Assembly: GCA_963734025.1 (NCBI GenBank) | Contig: CAVTFR010000017.1 | Location: 248,001 to 312,000, forward strand | Direction: 5' to 3' | DNA from: JACVRW01 sp963734025 | GTDB taxonomy: Bacteria; Actinomycetota; Thermoleophilia; Solirubrobacterales; Thermoleophilaceae | Length of the DNA stretch: 64,000 bases | In this document: piece after piece, positions 15,206 through 23,194 of the stretch | How positions within the stretch are numbered: position 1 is the stretch's first letter | Layout: each line of letters begins with the position of its first letter | Notes under the pieces: generated by a model | Database searches by the model: none | Told to the model about the DNA's origin: nothing | What the model saw: the letters and a program-made list of their open reading frames with translations, nothing else | Translations under genes and position numbers: made by a program

Positions 15206-16150
15206 ATGCGCGCGGTGTGGCTCAGGCAGACGGGCGGCCCGGAGGTGCTCGTCCCCGGCGAGGCGCCGGACCCGGTGCCCGGCCCGGGCCAGGCTCTGAT
15301 CGAGGTCGAGCTGGCCAACATCACCTTCGTCGAGACGCAGCTGCGCTCCGGCAGCGCGCCGTTCTCCCTCGAGCTGCCGGCGATCCCGGGCAACGGCGTG
15401 GGCGGGGGCGTCGCGGCGGTCGGGCGCGGGGTGGGCGAGGAGCTCGTCGGCCGGCGCGTCGTGACCAGCCTCGGCGGCTCGGGCGGCTACGCGGAGCTGG
15501 CCGTGGCGGAGGCGAGCGGGGTCATCGAAGTGCCGGACGGCGTCGGGCTGGACGCGGCGCTCGCGCTGCTCGCCGACGGCCGGACGGCGATGTCGCTCCT
15601 CCGGGCGGCGGCGCCGCGGGCCGGCGAGCGCGTGCTCGTCGAGGCGGCGGCGGGCGGGGTCGGCAGCCTGCTCGTTCAGTTGAGCGCTTCGGCGGATGCG
15701 GTGGTGATCGCCGCGGCGGGCGGCGAGCGCAAGCTCGAGCTCGCGCGGTCGCTCGGCGCACGGCACGCGGTGGAATACACGGAGCCGGGTTGGCCGGAGC
15801 GGGTCGGTGAGGTCGATGTCGTGTTCGACGGTGTCGGCGGGGAAGTGGCCCGCGCGGCCTTCGAGCTGCTCGCGTCAGGCGGCCGGATGGTGAGCTTCGG
15901 GCTCGCGAGCGGCAGCTGGGCGCGGGTCTCCGAGGAGGACGCCGCGGCGCGCGGGATCGAGCTCGTGCGCCCGAGCAGGCCCTCGCCCGAGGAGCAGCGC
16001 GAGCTGACCGAGAGCGCACTCGCCGAGGCGGTGGCCGGCCGCCTGCGGCCCGTGATCGGCCGGCGTTTCCCGCTCGAGCGGGCGGCCGACGCCCATGCGG
16101 CGATCGAGTCGCGCTCGACGCTGGGGAAGACGCTGCTCGAGGTCTCTTGA
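15206..16150 (+). CDS. zinc-independent quinone oxidoreductase (MDR family)
   Basis: A 314-aa medium-chain dehydrogenase/reductase. The N-terminal GroES-like domain (PGPGQALIEVELANI) lacks the structural and catalytic zinc cysteines. The Rossmann domain has a VEAAAGGVGSLLVQL nucleotide loop, as in NADPH:quinone reductases. It probably reduces quinones or enones with NADPH. The ATG at 15206 has a TACCCT box eight bases upstream. Its stop overlaps the TTG start of the next methyltransferase gene. Confidence 0.85.
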   Translation: MRAVWLRQTGGPEVLVPGEAPDPVPGPGQALIEVELANITFVETQLRSGSAPFSLELPAIPGNGVGGGVAAVGRGVGEELVGRRVVTSLGGSGGYAELAVAEASGVIEVPDGVGLDAALALLADGRTAMSLLRAAAPRAGERVLVEAAAGGVGSLLVQLSASADAVVIAAAGGERKLELARSLGARHAVEYTEPGWPERVGEVDVVFDGVGGEVARAAFELLASGGRMVSFGLASGSWARVSEEDAAARGIELVRPSRPSPEEQRELTESALAEAVAGRLRPVIGRRFPLERAADAHAAIESRSTLGKTLLEVS

Positions 16151-16908
16151 GCGGGCGCTACGAGACGATCGGCCAGGGCTACGCGGCGACCCGCCGCGCG
16201 GATCCACGCATCGCCCGGCGTATCCGGGAGGCGCTCGGAGACGCTCGCAGCGTCGTGAACGTGGGCGCGGGCACCGGCTCGTACGAGCCCGACGACCGCC
16301 ACCTGATCGCCGTCGAGCCGAGCGACGTGATGGCGGAGCAGCGCCCGCCGGACCGCGTCCCGGCCATCCGCGCCTCCGCCGGCGCGCTGCCGCTGCGCGA
16401 CCGCGGCGTCGACGCGGCTATGGCGATCCTCACGCTGCACCACTGGGACGCCGACCAGGAACGCGGCGTGCGCGAGCTCCGCCGGGTGGCTCGCGACCGG
16501 GTCGTCATCCTCACCTACGACTCGAGCGTCAGCGCGCGCATGTGGCTGATGGCCGACTACTTGCCCGAGGTGGCCGCGCTCGACGAGCGCATCTTCCCGT
16601 CGCCGGACACCCTCGCCGGTTGGCTCGGCGGCGATGTGACGGCCGATCCGGTCCCGGTCCATCGCGATACCAGCGACTGGATGCTCGGCTCTTTCTGGGC
16701 GCATCCCGAGCGGGTGCTCGACGAGCGCGCGCGGGCCAACACCTCGGGCTTCGCGCGCATGCCCGAGGAGGTGGTGCAGAGGGTCGTCAGCTCGCTGCGC
16801 CGGGATCTCGAGGACGGCAGCTGGGACGAGCGCCACGGTGAGCTGCGCACGCTCGACGAGCTCGACGTCGGGCTGCGGCTGGTGGTCGCGCGGCGAGCGC
16901 GGGATTAG
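16147..16908 (+). CDS. class I SAM-dependent methyltransferase
   Basis: A 253-aa methyltransferase of the Methyltransf_11 type, with VVNVGAGTGSYEP (motif I, around residue 37), AVEPSDVM (motif II) and AMAILTLHHWD (motif IV). The substrate is unknown; it is probably a small molecule. The TTG start overlaps the TGA of the quinone reductase gene, indicating coupling. An ATG is not available near the conserved N-terminus (GRYETIGQGYAATR). Confidence 0.8.
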   Translation: MSGRYETIGQGYAATRRADPRIARRIREALGDARSVVNVGAGTGSYEPDDRHLIAVEPSDVMAEQRPPDRVPAIRASAGALPLRDRGVDAAMAILTLHHWDADQERGVRELRRVARDRVVILTYDSSVSARMWLMADYLPEVAALDERIFPSPDTLAGWLGGDVTADPVPVHRDTSDWMLGSFWAHPERVLDERARANTSGFARMPEEVVQRVVSSLRRDLEDGSWDERHGELRTLDELDVGLRLVVARRARD

Positions 16909-16924
16909 GGGCTGCCGGCCGCTA

Positions 16925-16930
16925 TAGCAT
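16925..16930 (+). promoter_or_regulatory. -10 box TAGCAT ahead of the second M20 gene
   Basis: TAGCAT ends nine bases before a GTG at 16940. That GTG is not in frame with the M20 enzyme; it opens a 29-codon frame ending at 17029. Confidence 0.4.
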
Positions 16931-16939
16931 GGCGCTCGC

Positions 16940-17029
16940 GTGCCGCTCGCCCCCGTCGCATGCGTGGCTTGGTCCACGCCGCCGCCGCGGTGGCGCCGCT
17001 GCCGCGGTGAGCCCCGTGATGCCGGTTGA
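16940..17029 (+). other. possible leaderless leader ORF
   Basis: A GTG placed nine bases after a TAGCAT box opens a 29-codon frame (VPLAPVACVAWS..., proline/tryptophan/arginine-rich) whose stop at 17027-17029 overlaps the start region of the M20 gene in another frame. It may be a coupling leader peptide or chance. No homology is recognised. Confidence 0.3.
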
Positions 17030-18233
17030 GCGAAGCGCGGAGGTGCAGGCGTGGCTCGACGAGCGGGCCGAGGAGATGGCTGCGCTGGTCGAGGCGCTCG
17101 TGCGGGTTCCGACCGAGAACCCGCCCGGCCGCGAGCTCGGCCGCTGCGCGGAGCTGCTCCGCGACGCGATGGACGGGCTCGGATTCGCGCCCGAGCTGAT
17201 CGAGCTGGAGCCGGCCGGGACGCTCGAGCGCCCGGCGATCGTGCGCGGCGGCGCCGGCGACGGCCCCCGCCTCGTCTACTTCCACGGGCACTTCGACGTC
17301 GTACCGGCCCAGTCCCCGGCGCAGTTCGAGCCGCAGCGCCGCGACGGCCGGGTCATCGGGCGCGGGACCGCGGACATGAAGGGCGGACTGGTCTCGATGC
17401 TCTACGGCGCCGGCGCGGCCCGGGAGCTCGGTCTGCTGGGCGATCGCCGGATCGTCTTCCACCTCGTATGCGATGAGGAGACCGGCAGCACGACCGGGTC
17501 CGGATACCTGCGCGCTGCCGAGCTGATCGACCCCGCCGCGCTCGCGATGCTCACCGCCGAGATGACCGGCGGGGTGATCTGGCACGCCTGGCGCGGCGCA
17601 ATCACCCTGCGCGTCCGCACCAAGGGACGTGAGGCGCACGTCGGAGCCGTCCACCAGGGCGTCAACGCGTTCGAACACATGATCCGCATCGCCGAGCCCT
17701 TGACGGAGCTGTCGCATGAGCTGCTCGACAAGCGGACGAGCTACCCGGTCGAGAGCGAGGAGGCCGCCGGCTCGATGCTGGTCGTCGGCGGGCAGGCCGG
17801 CGCGGGCGCCGGCCCGGGCGCCGTTCCAGGTTCGGCGTGGTTCTCGCTCGACCGGCGCTTCAACCCGGAGGAGGAACTCGACGAGGAGCTCGCGCGGCTG
17901 ACCGGCATGATCGAGGCGGCCGCGACCGCGGCCGGCGCCGAGGTGACCGTGGAAGTGCTGCAGGCGCAGCCGTCGGGCAGCACGGAGGAGAGCCACCCCG
18001 CCGCACGGGCCCTGGCCGGTTGCGCCGCCGCCGTCATGGCAGCCGCACCGCGGTTCGAGATGTGCCCGGGGGTGCTCGACACGCGCTGGTACGCCCAGCT
18101 CGGCATCCCGGCCTTCGCCTACGGCGGCGGGCGAGTCGACGTCGCCCACGGACCGGACGAGTACATCGAGGAGGCCGCCATGCGCCGCTGCGCCGCCGTC
18201 TACGCGCTGTTCGCCGGCAGCTGTGGCCGGTAG
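17019..18233 (+). CDS. M20 family metallopeptidase/deacylase (ArgE/DapE-like)
   Basis: A 404-aa di-zinc hydrolase. The ligand blocks are FHGHFDVVP, GRGTADMKGG, CDEETGS and LTAEMTG, and a lid-domain histidine lies in GREAHVGAVHQG. Its length fits acetylornithine deacetylase or succinyl-diaminopimelate desuccinylase. No lysine or arginine genes are adjacent, so the substrate is open. I chose the ATG at 17019 because GGTGAG lies eight bases upstream; an ATG at 16929 would lie inside a -10 box, and a GTG at 17007 is possible. It overlaps the convergent RibD-like gene by 34 bp. Confidence 0.85.
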   Translation: MPVERSAEVQAWLDERAEEMAALVEALVRVPTENPPGRELGRCAELLRDAMDGLGFAPELIELEPAGTLERPAIVRGGAGDGPRLVYFHGHFDVVPAQSPAQFEPQRRDGRVIGRGTADMKGGLVSMLYGAGAARELGLLGDRRIVFHLVCDEETGSTTGSGYLRAAELIDPAALAMLTAEMTGGVIWHAWRGAITLRVRTKGREAHVGAVHQGVNAFEHMIRIAEPLTELSHELLDKRTSYPVESEEAAGSMLVVGGQAGAGAGPGAVPGSAWFSLDRRFNPEEELDEELARLTGMIEAAATAAGAEVTVEVLQAQPSGSTEESHPAARALAGCAAAVMAAAPRFEMCPGVLDTRWYAQLGIPAFAYGGGRVDVAHGPDEYIEEAAMRRCAAVYALFAGSCGR

Positions 18234-18763
18234 GCCGTGTAGACCACTCCGTTGTCGTACGTCTCGGAGGCCGTCCGCGAGAACTTGGCCGGCGGGGCGT
18301 CCTCGGGGAAGAGCCGCGGGCCGGAGCCGCGGGTCAGCGGGTAGACGAACAGATGCAGCCCGTCGATCAGGCCGTCGGCGAGCATCGCCCGGACCAGCAT
18401 GCCGCTGCCGCTCACGTAGAGGTCACCTCCGACCTGGTCCTTCAGGCGCCGGATGGCGTCCGGGTCATAGGGCCCGACGATCTCCGAGTTCCTCCAGGTC
18501 GCGTCCTCGAGCGTCCCGGAGACGACGTATTTGGTCGTGTCGTTGAAGAACGGCGCGCCCGGATCGTCCTCCACGGTCCGGGTCGACCACGCCGGCTCGA
18601 ACATCTCGTAGGTAACGCGCCCGAGCAGGATGCCCTGCGACCGCTCCGTGACCGCCCCGATGGCTTCGCCCATCTTCGGATCGAAGCCGTACTCGAACGT
18701 CCACACCGGCGCGTCGATCACGCCGTCGAGGCTCATGAACTCGTGTACGTGTATTTCTCCCAC
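18200..18763 (-). CDS. dihydrofolate-reductase-like protein (RibD C-terminal domain family)
   Basis: A 187-aa single-domain protein of the RibD_C/DHFR-like fold (HEFMSLDGVID at the N-terminus, ILLGRVTYEMF, DLYVSGSGMLVRAML, LHLFVYPLTRGSGPRLF). Such YyaP/YwjB-type proteins bind NADPH, but their substrates are mostly unknown. The GTG start has GGAGG six bases upstream. A TATACA -10 box on the minus strand (18792-18787) gives a conventional leader, unlike most genes here. Confidence 0.82.
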   Translation of the reverse strand: MGEIHVHEFMSLDGVIDAPVWTFEYGFDPKMGEAIGAVTERSQGILLGRVTYEMFEPAWSTRTVEDDPGAPFFNDTTKYVVSGTLEDATWRNSEIVGPYDPDAIRRLKDQVGGDLYVSGSGMLVRAMLADGLIDGLHLFVYPLTRGSGPRLFPEDAPPAKFSRTASETYDNGVVYTAYRPQLPANSA

Positions 18764-18864
18764 TGCCCACCTCCGTTTCGATGATGTGTATAGACATCGC
18801 GAGCGCGGCGAAGTCATCGCCCGCCGGGGGGGCGAACCTTCCCGCCCGGGCCCTCAGCCATGGA

Positions 18865-20061
18865 ATGGAGGCGTTGGACGACCTTGCCGCCGCGCTGCGG
18901 GTCCGCCTGATCGAGCGGGCGCGCACGGGCGATTCGGCCGCGGCGGGTGGCGGCGGTCTCGAGGCGGAGGTGCGTGAGCTGGTGGAGCGCGAGGCGGCCC
19001 CGCTGCCGGAGGCGGAGCGCGAGGCGCTGTGCGCCCGTGTGGTGCTGCTCGCGACGGGGCTCGGGCCGCTCGAGCCGCTGCTCTCCGACCCGCGCGTCGA
19101 CGAGGTGATGGTCAACGGGCCGGATGCCGTCTACGTGGAGCGGCGTGGCAGGCTCGAGCGCACGGGGGTGTGCTTCGCCTCCGAGGCGGAGCTGCTGCAC
19201 GCGATCGAGCGCATCCTCGCCCCGCTGGGGCGGCGGGTCGACGAGGCCCAGCCGCTCGTCGACGCCAGGCTCGCCGACGGCTCGCGCGTGAACGTGATCA
19301 TTCCGCCGCTGTCGCTCTCGGGACCGTGCCTGACGGTGCGGCGCTTCCGCCGCGAGGGCTTCTCGCTGCGCGACCTGGTGGCGGGCGGCACGCTTTCGCC
19401 GGAGCTCGGCGAGTTCCTGGCTCTCTGTGTGGCTGCGCGGGCGTCGGTGCTCGTCAGCGGCGGCACCGGCTCGGGCAAGACGACGACGCTCAACGCGCTG
19501 TCGGGCGCGATCCCCGGCGAGGAGCGGATCGTGACGATCGAGGACGCTGCCGAGCTGCGGCTGCGCCAGCGCCACGTCGTGCGCCTGGAGGCGCGGCCGT
19601 CGAACCTCGAGGGGCGCGGCGAGGTCACCATCCGCCGGCTTGTGCGCAACGCGCTCCGGATGCGGCCCGACCGCATCGTTGTCGGCGAGGTCCGCGGCGC
19701 GGAGGCGCTCGACATGCTGCAGGCGCTGAACACGGGACACGACGGCTCGTTGACGACCGTGCACGCCAACTCGCCGGAGGACGCGCTGCGGCGGGTCGAG
19801 ACGCTCGCCTTGATGGCTGGAGTCGGCCTGCCGCACGGCGCGGTGCGCGAGCAGGTCGCGAGCGCGCTCGACCTCGTCGTCCACCAGGCGCGCGTGACCG
19901 GTGGTGCCCGGGTCGTCGAGCAGGTCACGGAGGTGGTGCGCGTGGCGGGAGGCGCGGGCACGCGTGACCTCTATCGCCGTGGCGGCGAGCTGCGCCGGCC
20001 GGGACCCGGTCCGCTCGCCGGCCGGCTGGAGGCGCTCGACGGGGAGGAGGGGGCGTCCTGA
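18865..20061 (+). CDS. tadA: TadA/CpaF-type secretion ATPase
   Basis: A 398-aa hexameric ATPase of the type II/IV secretion superfamily that powers Flp-type pilus assembly or related secretion at the inner membrane. The Walker A is GGTGSGKT (residues 199-206). The Asp box is TIEDAAELR, the Walker B is RIVVGEVRGAEALDML, and the His box includes GHDGSLTTVHANS. An N-terminal domain carries PRVDEVMVNGPDAVYVE, typical of CpaF. It is the first of three tad genes, and its stop overlaps the next start. No prepilin, prepilin peptidase or secretin gene is in view. Confidence 0.9.
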   Translation: MEALDDLAAALRVRLIERARTGDSAAAGGGGLEAEVRELVEREAAPLPEAEREALCARVVLLATGLGPLEPLLSDPRVDEVMVNGPDAVYVERRGRLERTGVCFASEAELLHAIERILAPLGRRVDEAQPLVDARLADGSRVNVIIPPLSLSGPCLTVRRFRREGFSLRDLVAGGTLSPELGEFLALCVAARASVLVSGGTGSGKTTTLNALSGAIPGEERIVTIEDAAELRLRQRHVVRLEARPSNLEGRGEVTIRRLVRNALRMRPDRIVVGEVRGAEALDMLQALNTGHDGSLTTVHANSPEDALRRVETLALMAGVGLPHGAVREQVASALDLVVHQARVTGGARVVEQVTEVVRVAGGAGTRDLYRRGGELRRPGPGPLAGRLEALDGEEGAS

Positions 20062-20924
20062 GCCCCGCCGCGCTGCTCGCGTTCGTCGCTGCGGCGGCCG
20101 CCGCAGGGGCGAGCGTCCAGCTCGGTGGGCGGCTCCCAGCCACGCTCGCCGAGCGCGGGCCGCGGCTCGCCCGCGGCGCCGCCGGGCTCGTCGACGTGCT
20201 CGTGCGGCTCGGCCGCGAGGGCCGGGCGCCGGGCGCCGCCGAGCGGCGCCGGTTGCTGCTGGCCGGGGCGCTCGCCGCCTTCCTGGCGGGCACGGCCGTG
20301 GCCGGCCCGCTGCCAGGGTTGCTGCTCGCCGCGGCCGGTCCATGGACGGTCGCGCGCGTACTGCGCGCACGGCGCCGGCGCTATCGCCGCGCCGTGGACG
20401 CGGGGGTGGCGCAGATGGCGGTCGCGCTGGCGGACGCGCTCGGCGGCGGCCACTCGCTGCGCGGCGCCCTCGTCGAGGCCGCCGGCGGCGTCGACGGGCC
20501 GGCGGGGCACGAGCTGCGCCGGGCCGCCGGCGAGCTGGCGGCGGGAGCGACCACGGACGAGGCGCTCGAGGCCATGCGTGCCCGCGTGCCCTCGGCGCGG
20601 CTCCACGCGCTCGTGGCCGCCTGCCTCCTGCAGCGGCGTGCCGGCGGCGACCTCGCGCGGCTGCTGCGCGAGAGCGCACGCGCGATGGAGGACCAGGGGC
20701 GGCTCGAGGACGAGGTCAAGGCGGCCACCGCCCAGGCGCGCTTCACGGGCCTGATCGTCGTGCTGCTGCCGCTCGGCGGGGGCCTGCTCGCCGAGCTGGC
20801 CAGCCCCGGCTGGTTCGCGGGCCTCTGGAGCACGTTCCTCACGGCCTGGCTCGTAGGGATCGCGGTCGTGCTGCAGGTCACCGCCGCCGTATTGATGCGC
20901 CGGCTCGCGAGGGTGCGCTGGTGA
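20058..20924 (+). CDS. tadB: TadB-like inner-membrane pilus platform protein, CTG start
   Basis: A 288-aa type II secretion F-domain protein (residues about 110-235: AQMAVALADALGGGHSLRGAL, RRAGGDLARLL). Membrane segments lie at the N-terminus (ALLAFVAAAAAAGASV), near residue 75 and in two C-terminal helices. The reading frame is open up to a CTG at 20058 that overlaps the tadA stop (CTGA) and has AGGAGG seven bases upstream. The nearest ATG/GTG/TTG-type start is a GTG at 20196, which would remove the first membrane segment. The stop overlaps the presumed tadC start (GTGA). Confidence 0.78.
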   Translation: MSPAALLAFVAAAAAAGASVQLGGRLPATLAERGPRLARGAAGLVDVLVRLGREGRAPGAAERRRLLLAGALAAFLAGTAVAGPLPGLLLAAAGPWTVARVLRARRRRYRRAVDAGVAQMAVALADALGGGHSLRGALVEAAGGVDGPAGHELRRAAGELAAGATTDEALEAMRARVPSARLHALVAACLLQRRAGGDLARLLRESARAMEDQGRLEDEVKAATAQARFTGLIVVLLPLGGGLLAELASPGWFAGLWSTFLTAWLVGIAVVLQVTAAVLMRRLARVRW

Positions 20925-21027
20925 TCGCGGCGGCGCTCGCCTTCATCGCCGCGGCGAGCGCAGCCGCGGGGCTCGTGCTGATCGCACCGGGGCCGGGGGG
21001 CGCCGGGGCGCGAGCCCCGGCACACGC
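20921..21027 (+). other. tadC: 5' end of tadC in a different frame (frameshift region)
   Basis: A GTG at 20921 overlaps the tadB stop and encodes an N-terminal membrane segment (VIAAALAFIAAASAAAGLVL), as expected for TadC. The T2SSF domain continues in the -1 frame. The switch falls in a G-rich run containing GGGGGGC at 20995-21001, which has the form of a -1 slippery heptamer but is also a homopolymer prone to indels. Either tadC is frameshifted or it starts later, at 21028. Confidence 0.6.
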
Positions 21028-21789
21028 GTGCTGCGCCTGCTGGCCGCGGCCGGCGGCCGCCTGCGCGGACGAGGACCCGCGGCGGGCCTCGCCGCCGGCC
21101 CCGCAGACCTCGGTGCCCGCATCGAGGCGGCAGGGCGGCCGGCTGGGCTCGGCGTGCGCGAGCTGGCGGCGGCAAAGCTCGGCGGGGCCGCGGTGGCGGG
21201 CGTCTTGGGCGCAGCGGCCGGCTCGCTCGCGCCCGGGCGGCTCGGCTTCCTCGTGACCCTCGCCGCGCCGGTGGGCGGCTTCCTGGCGCCGGACGTCTGG
21301 CTGGGCAAGCTCGCCGCGGAGCGTGCGCGCCGGGTGCGGCGCGAGCTGCCGATGCTGCTCGACCTGCTCCGGGTGACGGTCGAGGCCGGCTCCTCGCTGG
21401 CCGAAGCCCTGCGCTCGGTGGGCGAGCGCGCGGCCGGGCCGCTCGCCACCGAGCTGCGCGCGACCGGGCGCGAGGCCGCGCTCGGCGTGCCGCTCGCCGA
21501 TGCCCTCGAAGGACTGTGCAGGCGCGTGCCGCTCCCGGAAGTGAGGGCGCTCGTCGCGGCGCTCGAGCGCGCCCGCCGGCACGGCGCGCCGCTCGCCGAG
21601 ACGCTGACCGCGCAGGCGCGCGACGCCCGCTTCGCGCTCGCGCGGCGCATCCGCGAGGAGGCCGCCAGGGCGGGGCCCAAGATCCAGCTCGTGGTGGCGC
21701 TGCTCCTGGTCCCGTCGGTGCTGCTGCTGGTCGCCGCGGCGCTCGCATCGGCGCTTCTGGGCGGCGGGGCGGAGGTGCTGCCGCTCTGA
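21028..21789 (+). CDS. tadC: TadC-like pilus platform protein (main open frame)
   Basis: A 253-aa type II secretion F-domain protein (ARRVRRELPMLLDLLRVTVEAGSSLAEAL, then a C-terminal hydrophobic helix VALLLVPSVLLLVAAALASAL). It partners TadB in the membrane platform beneath TadA. A GTG at 21028 can start it, but then it lacks the first membrane segment that is encoded upstream in another frame. A strong hairpin follows the stop, so it closes the tadABC transcript. Confidence 0.78.
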   Translation: MLRLLAAAGGRLRGRGPAAGLAAGPADLGARIEAAGRPAGLGVRELAAAKLGGAAVAGVLGAAAGSLAPGRLGFLVTLAAPVGGFLAPDVWLGKLAAERARRVRRELPMLLDLLRVTVEAGSSLAEALRSVGERAAGPLATELRATGREAALGVPLADALEGLCRRVPLPEVRALVAALERARRHGAPLAETLTAQARDARFALARRIREEAARAGPKIQLVVALLLVPSVLLLVAAALASALLGGGAEVLPL

Positions 21790-21794
21790 CGACC

Positions 21795-21822
21795 GGGGCG
21801 CCGCTCTCCCGAGCGGCGCCCC
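21795..21822. terminator. bidirectional hairpin terminator
   Basis: A perfect 12-bp stem (GGGGCGCCGCTC with GAGCGGCGCCCC) closes a TCCC loop between the convergent tadC and secreted-protein genes. There is no U-tract, as is common in high-GC actinobacteria. Confidence 0.7.
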
Positions 21823-21845
21823 CGATCGTCAGCGAACCCCGCCCG

Positions 21846-22415
21846 TCAGCAGGAGACCATCAGGTGGAAGGAGCGGTCCACTGTCGCGCTGCCTTCGCTG
21901 TTGCGGGTCACGACCCGCACGCCGTTCACGTTGGCTGCGGCCGAGGTGACCGAGATCTGGCCCGTGCCGGGCGCCGAGGCCGACTCGTCGCCGAGCGTCG
22001 CGAAGTAGGTGCAGCTGCGCACGTCCACGTCGAAGATGACCTGGTACTGGCCGTCGCCGGTCTTGGCGGCCGAGGTCACGCCGCGGCCACGCACGAGCGC
22101 GCCGGCGCTCGAGACCACGCCGTGCCGGGCGATGCCGTCGGCGAGCGTCGCGGCCGTGACCTTGCCGATCTTCGCCGCGTTGAACTTCGAGGCGTCGAGT
22201 GACTGCTCCTTGATCGCGTTCGGGCCCCAGCCGTCCGGCTTCGACTCGTTGCCGCGCAGCGTGCCGTCCTTGAAGTCACGGTTGCGGATGGAGCCGTTGA
22301 TGATGTCGTCGGAGCCGATCGTCGCGACGGCGTAGGAAACGCCGCTCAGGGCGACGAACAGTGCAAGACAGGCCACCACCATCGCGGGTGAAGGCATGCG
22401 CATGAAGCGCTTCAT
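21846..22415 (-). CDS. secreted protein of unknown function
   Basis: A 189-aa protein with a signal peptide (RMPSPAMVVACLALFVALSGVSYAV). It then has the repeating G.I.N.D..DGTLRGNE pattern characteristic of a family of exported proteins in Thermoleophilia-class actinobacteria. The C-terminal half looks like a beta-rich domain with two cysteines (SCTYFATLG ... MVSC), possibly disulfide-linked. The function is unknown. GGGAGG lies ten bases before the ATG. It converges on tadC across a hairpin. Confidence 0.7.
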   Translation of the reverse strand: MKRFMRMPSPAMVVACLALFVALSGVSYAVATIGSDDIINGSIRNRDFKDGTLRGNESKPDGWGPNAIKEQSLDASKFNAAKIGKVTAATLADGIARHGVVSSAGALVRGRGVTSAAKTGDGQYQVIFDVDVRSCTYFATLGDESASAPGTGQISVTSAAANVNGVRVVTRNSEGSATVDRSFHLMVSC

Positions 22416-22639
22416 GTGGATCGGTCCTCCCGTCCATCGGGTTCGAGAACTGCCTACCTACCCCAACAGGGCCGAATGAGGCTGGTTGCGGCACGGGCGC
22501 ACGTCCTGCAAGCGCTCCTGCAGCGAGAAGGGCTCGTTCGCGGGGCCGCGCCCCACCTGCAACTCGGCCGTCAAACCGCTCTGTAGAGCCAAATTGGGCT
22601 CCCCGCCGCTCGGGCAGGCAGGCGTGCCGGACGGAAAGG
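22416..22639. other. intergenic region without a recognised gene
   Basis: These 224 bp separate the secreted-protein gene from the mraZ operator. I see no convincing reading frame. There is a weak inverted repeat (GAGCC, AAATTG, GGCTC) at 22586-22601 and a tandem GGTAGGTAGG on the minus strand that may belong to the promoter of the secreted-protein gene. Confidence 0.5.
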
Positions 22640-22684
22640 TGGGAAAGGGTGTTGCGTGGTGGGGCAGAGTGGGGTACGGTGGCA
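22640..22684 (+). promoter_or_regulatory. MraZ operator and dcw promoter
   Basis: Five TGnnn units lie exactly 10 bp apart (TGGGA 22640, TGTTG 22650, TGGGG 22660, TGGGG 22670, TGGCA 22680). This is the TGGGN-N5 direct-repeat layout bound by MraZ. They overlap a promoter with TTGCGT (22652-22657), a 17-bp spacer and TACGGT (22675-22680). MraZ is known to repress its own operon, so the dcw cluster is probably autoregulated here. Confidence 0.8.
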
Positions 22685-22693
22685 CCACTAACC

Positions 22694-22734
22694 GACCGGA
22701 GTGGCGGGGCTCCTCCCACTCCGCCACTCCGGTC
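22694..22734 (+). other. mRNA leader hairpin upstream of mraZ
   Basis: Perfect 14-bp arms (GACCGGAGTGGCGG and CCGCCACTCCGGTC) enclose a 13-nt loop (GGCTCCTCCCACT). It lies in the transcribed leader between the promoter and the mraZ start at 22760. The loop contains CCTCC, which is anti-Shine-Dalgarno-like. It could act as an attenuator, a stability element or an operator. Confidence 0.6.
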
Positions 22735-22759
22735 CAACTTCTTCGCGGGGACATGACCC

Positions 22760-23194
22760 TTGGCGTTTCGCGGCCACTTCGAGCACTCTCTGGATGCAAA
22801 GAACCGGCTGGCCATTCCCGCCCGGTTCCGCGCCGCGTTCTCGGGCGGGACGGTGCTCTCCAAGGACCCGGAGACCTGCGTCGCGGTGTGGACGCCCGAG
22901 ACGCACGAGTCGATCATCGAGCGGGCGCTCGGCGGCCTCAACCCGATGGGCTCCGAGTACCGCAAGCTGTCGCGCTTCTATCAGGGGAACTCGTTCGAGA
23001 TCGACCTCGACGCGAGCGGGCGCGTGACCTTGCCGCCACCTCTGCTCGCGCACGCGGACATCGAGAAGGAGGTCGTGGTGGTCGGCGTAGGGGACCATCT
23101 CGAGGTCTGGGGCAGGAAGCGCTGGCAGGAGGAGCAGGACTCCCTCGACGCCGAGATCGGGGAGGTGACGGAGCGTCTTGGCAATCCTTCTTGA
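22760..23194 (+). CDS. mraZ: MraZ transcriptional repressor
   Basis: A 144-aa protein with two AbrB-like half-domains, each with the family's D..xR turn (DAKNRLAIPARF near residue 12 and DASGRVTLPP near 84). MraZ forms an octameric ring that binds TGGGN repeats in front of its own gene, and those repeats are present at 22640-22684. The start is TTG; the conserved MraZ N-terminus (FRGHFEHSLDAK) leaves no room for a later start. It is the first gene of the dcw cluster. Confidence 0.93.
   Translation: MAFRGHFEHSLDAKNRLAIPARFRAAFSGGTVLSKDPETCVAVWTPETHESIIERALGGLNPMGSEYRKLSRFYQGNSFEIDLDASGRVTLPPPLLAHADIEKEVVVVGVGDHLEVWGRKRWQEEQDSLDAEIGEVTERLGNPS

Noticed and set aside
21795..21822. Phage attachment or recombination site
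   Set aside because: The perfect 12-bp stem lies between two convergent stop codons, which fits a bidirectional terminator, and no integrase is near.
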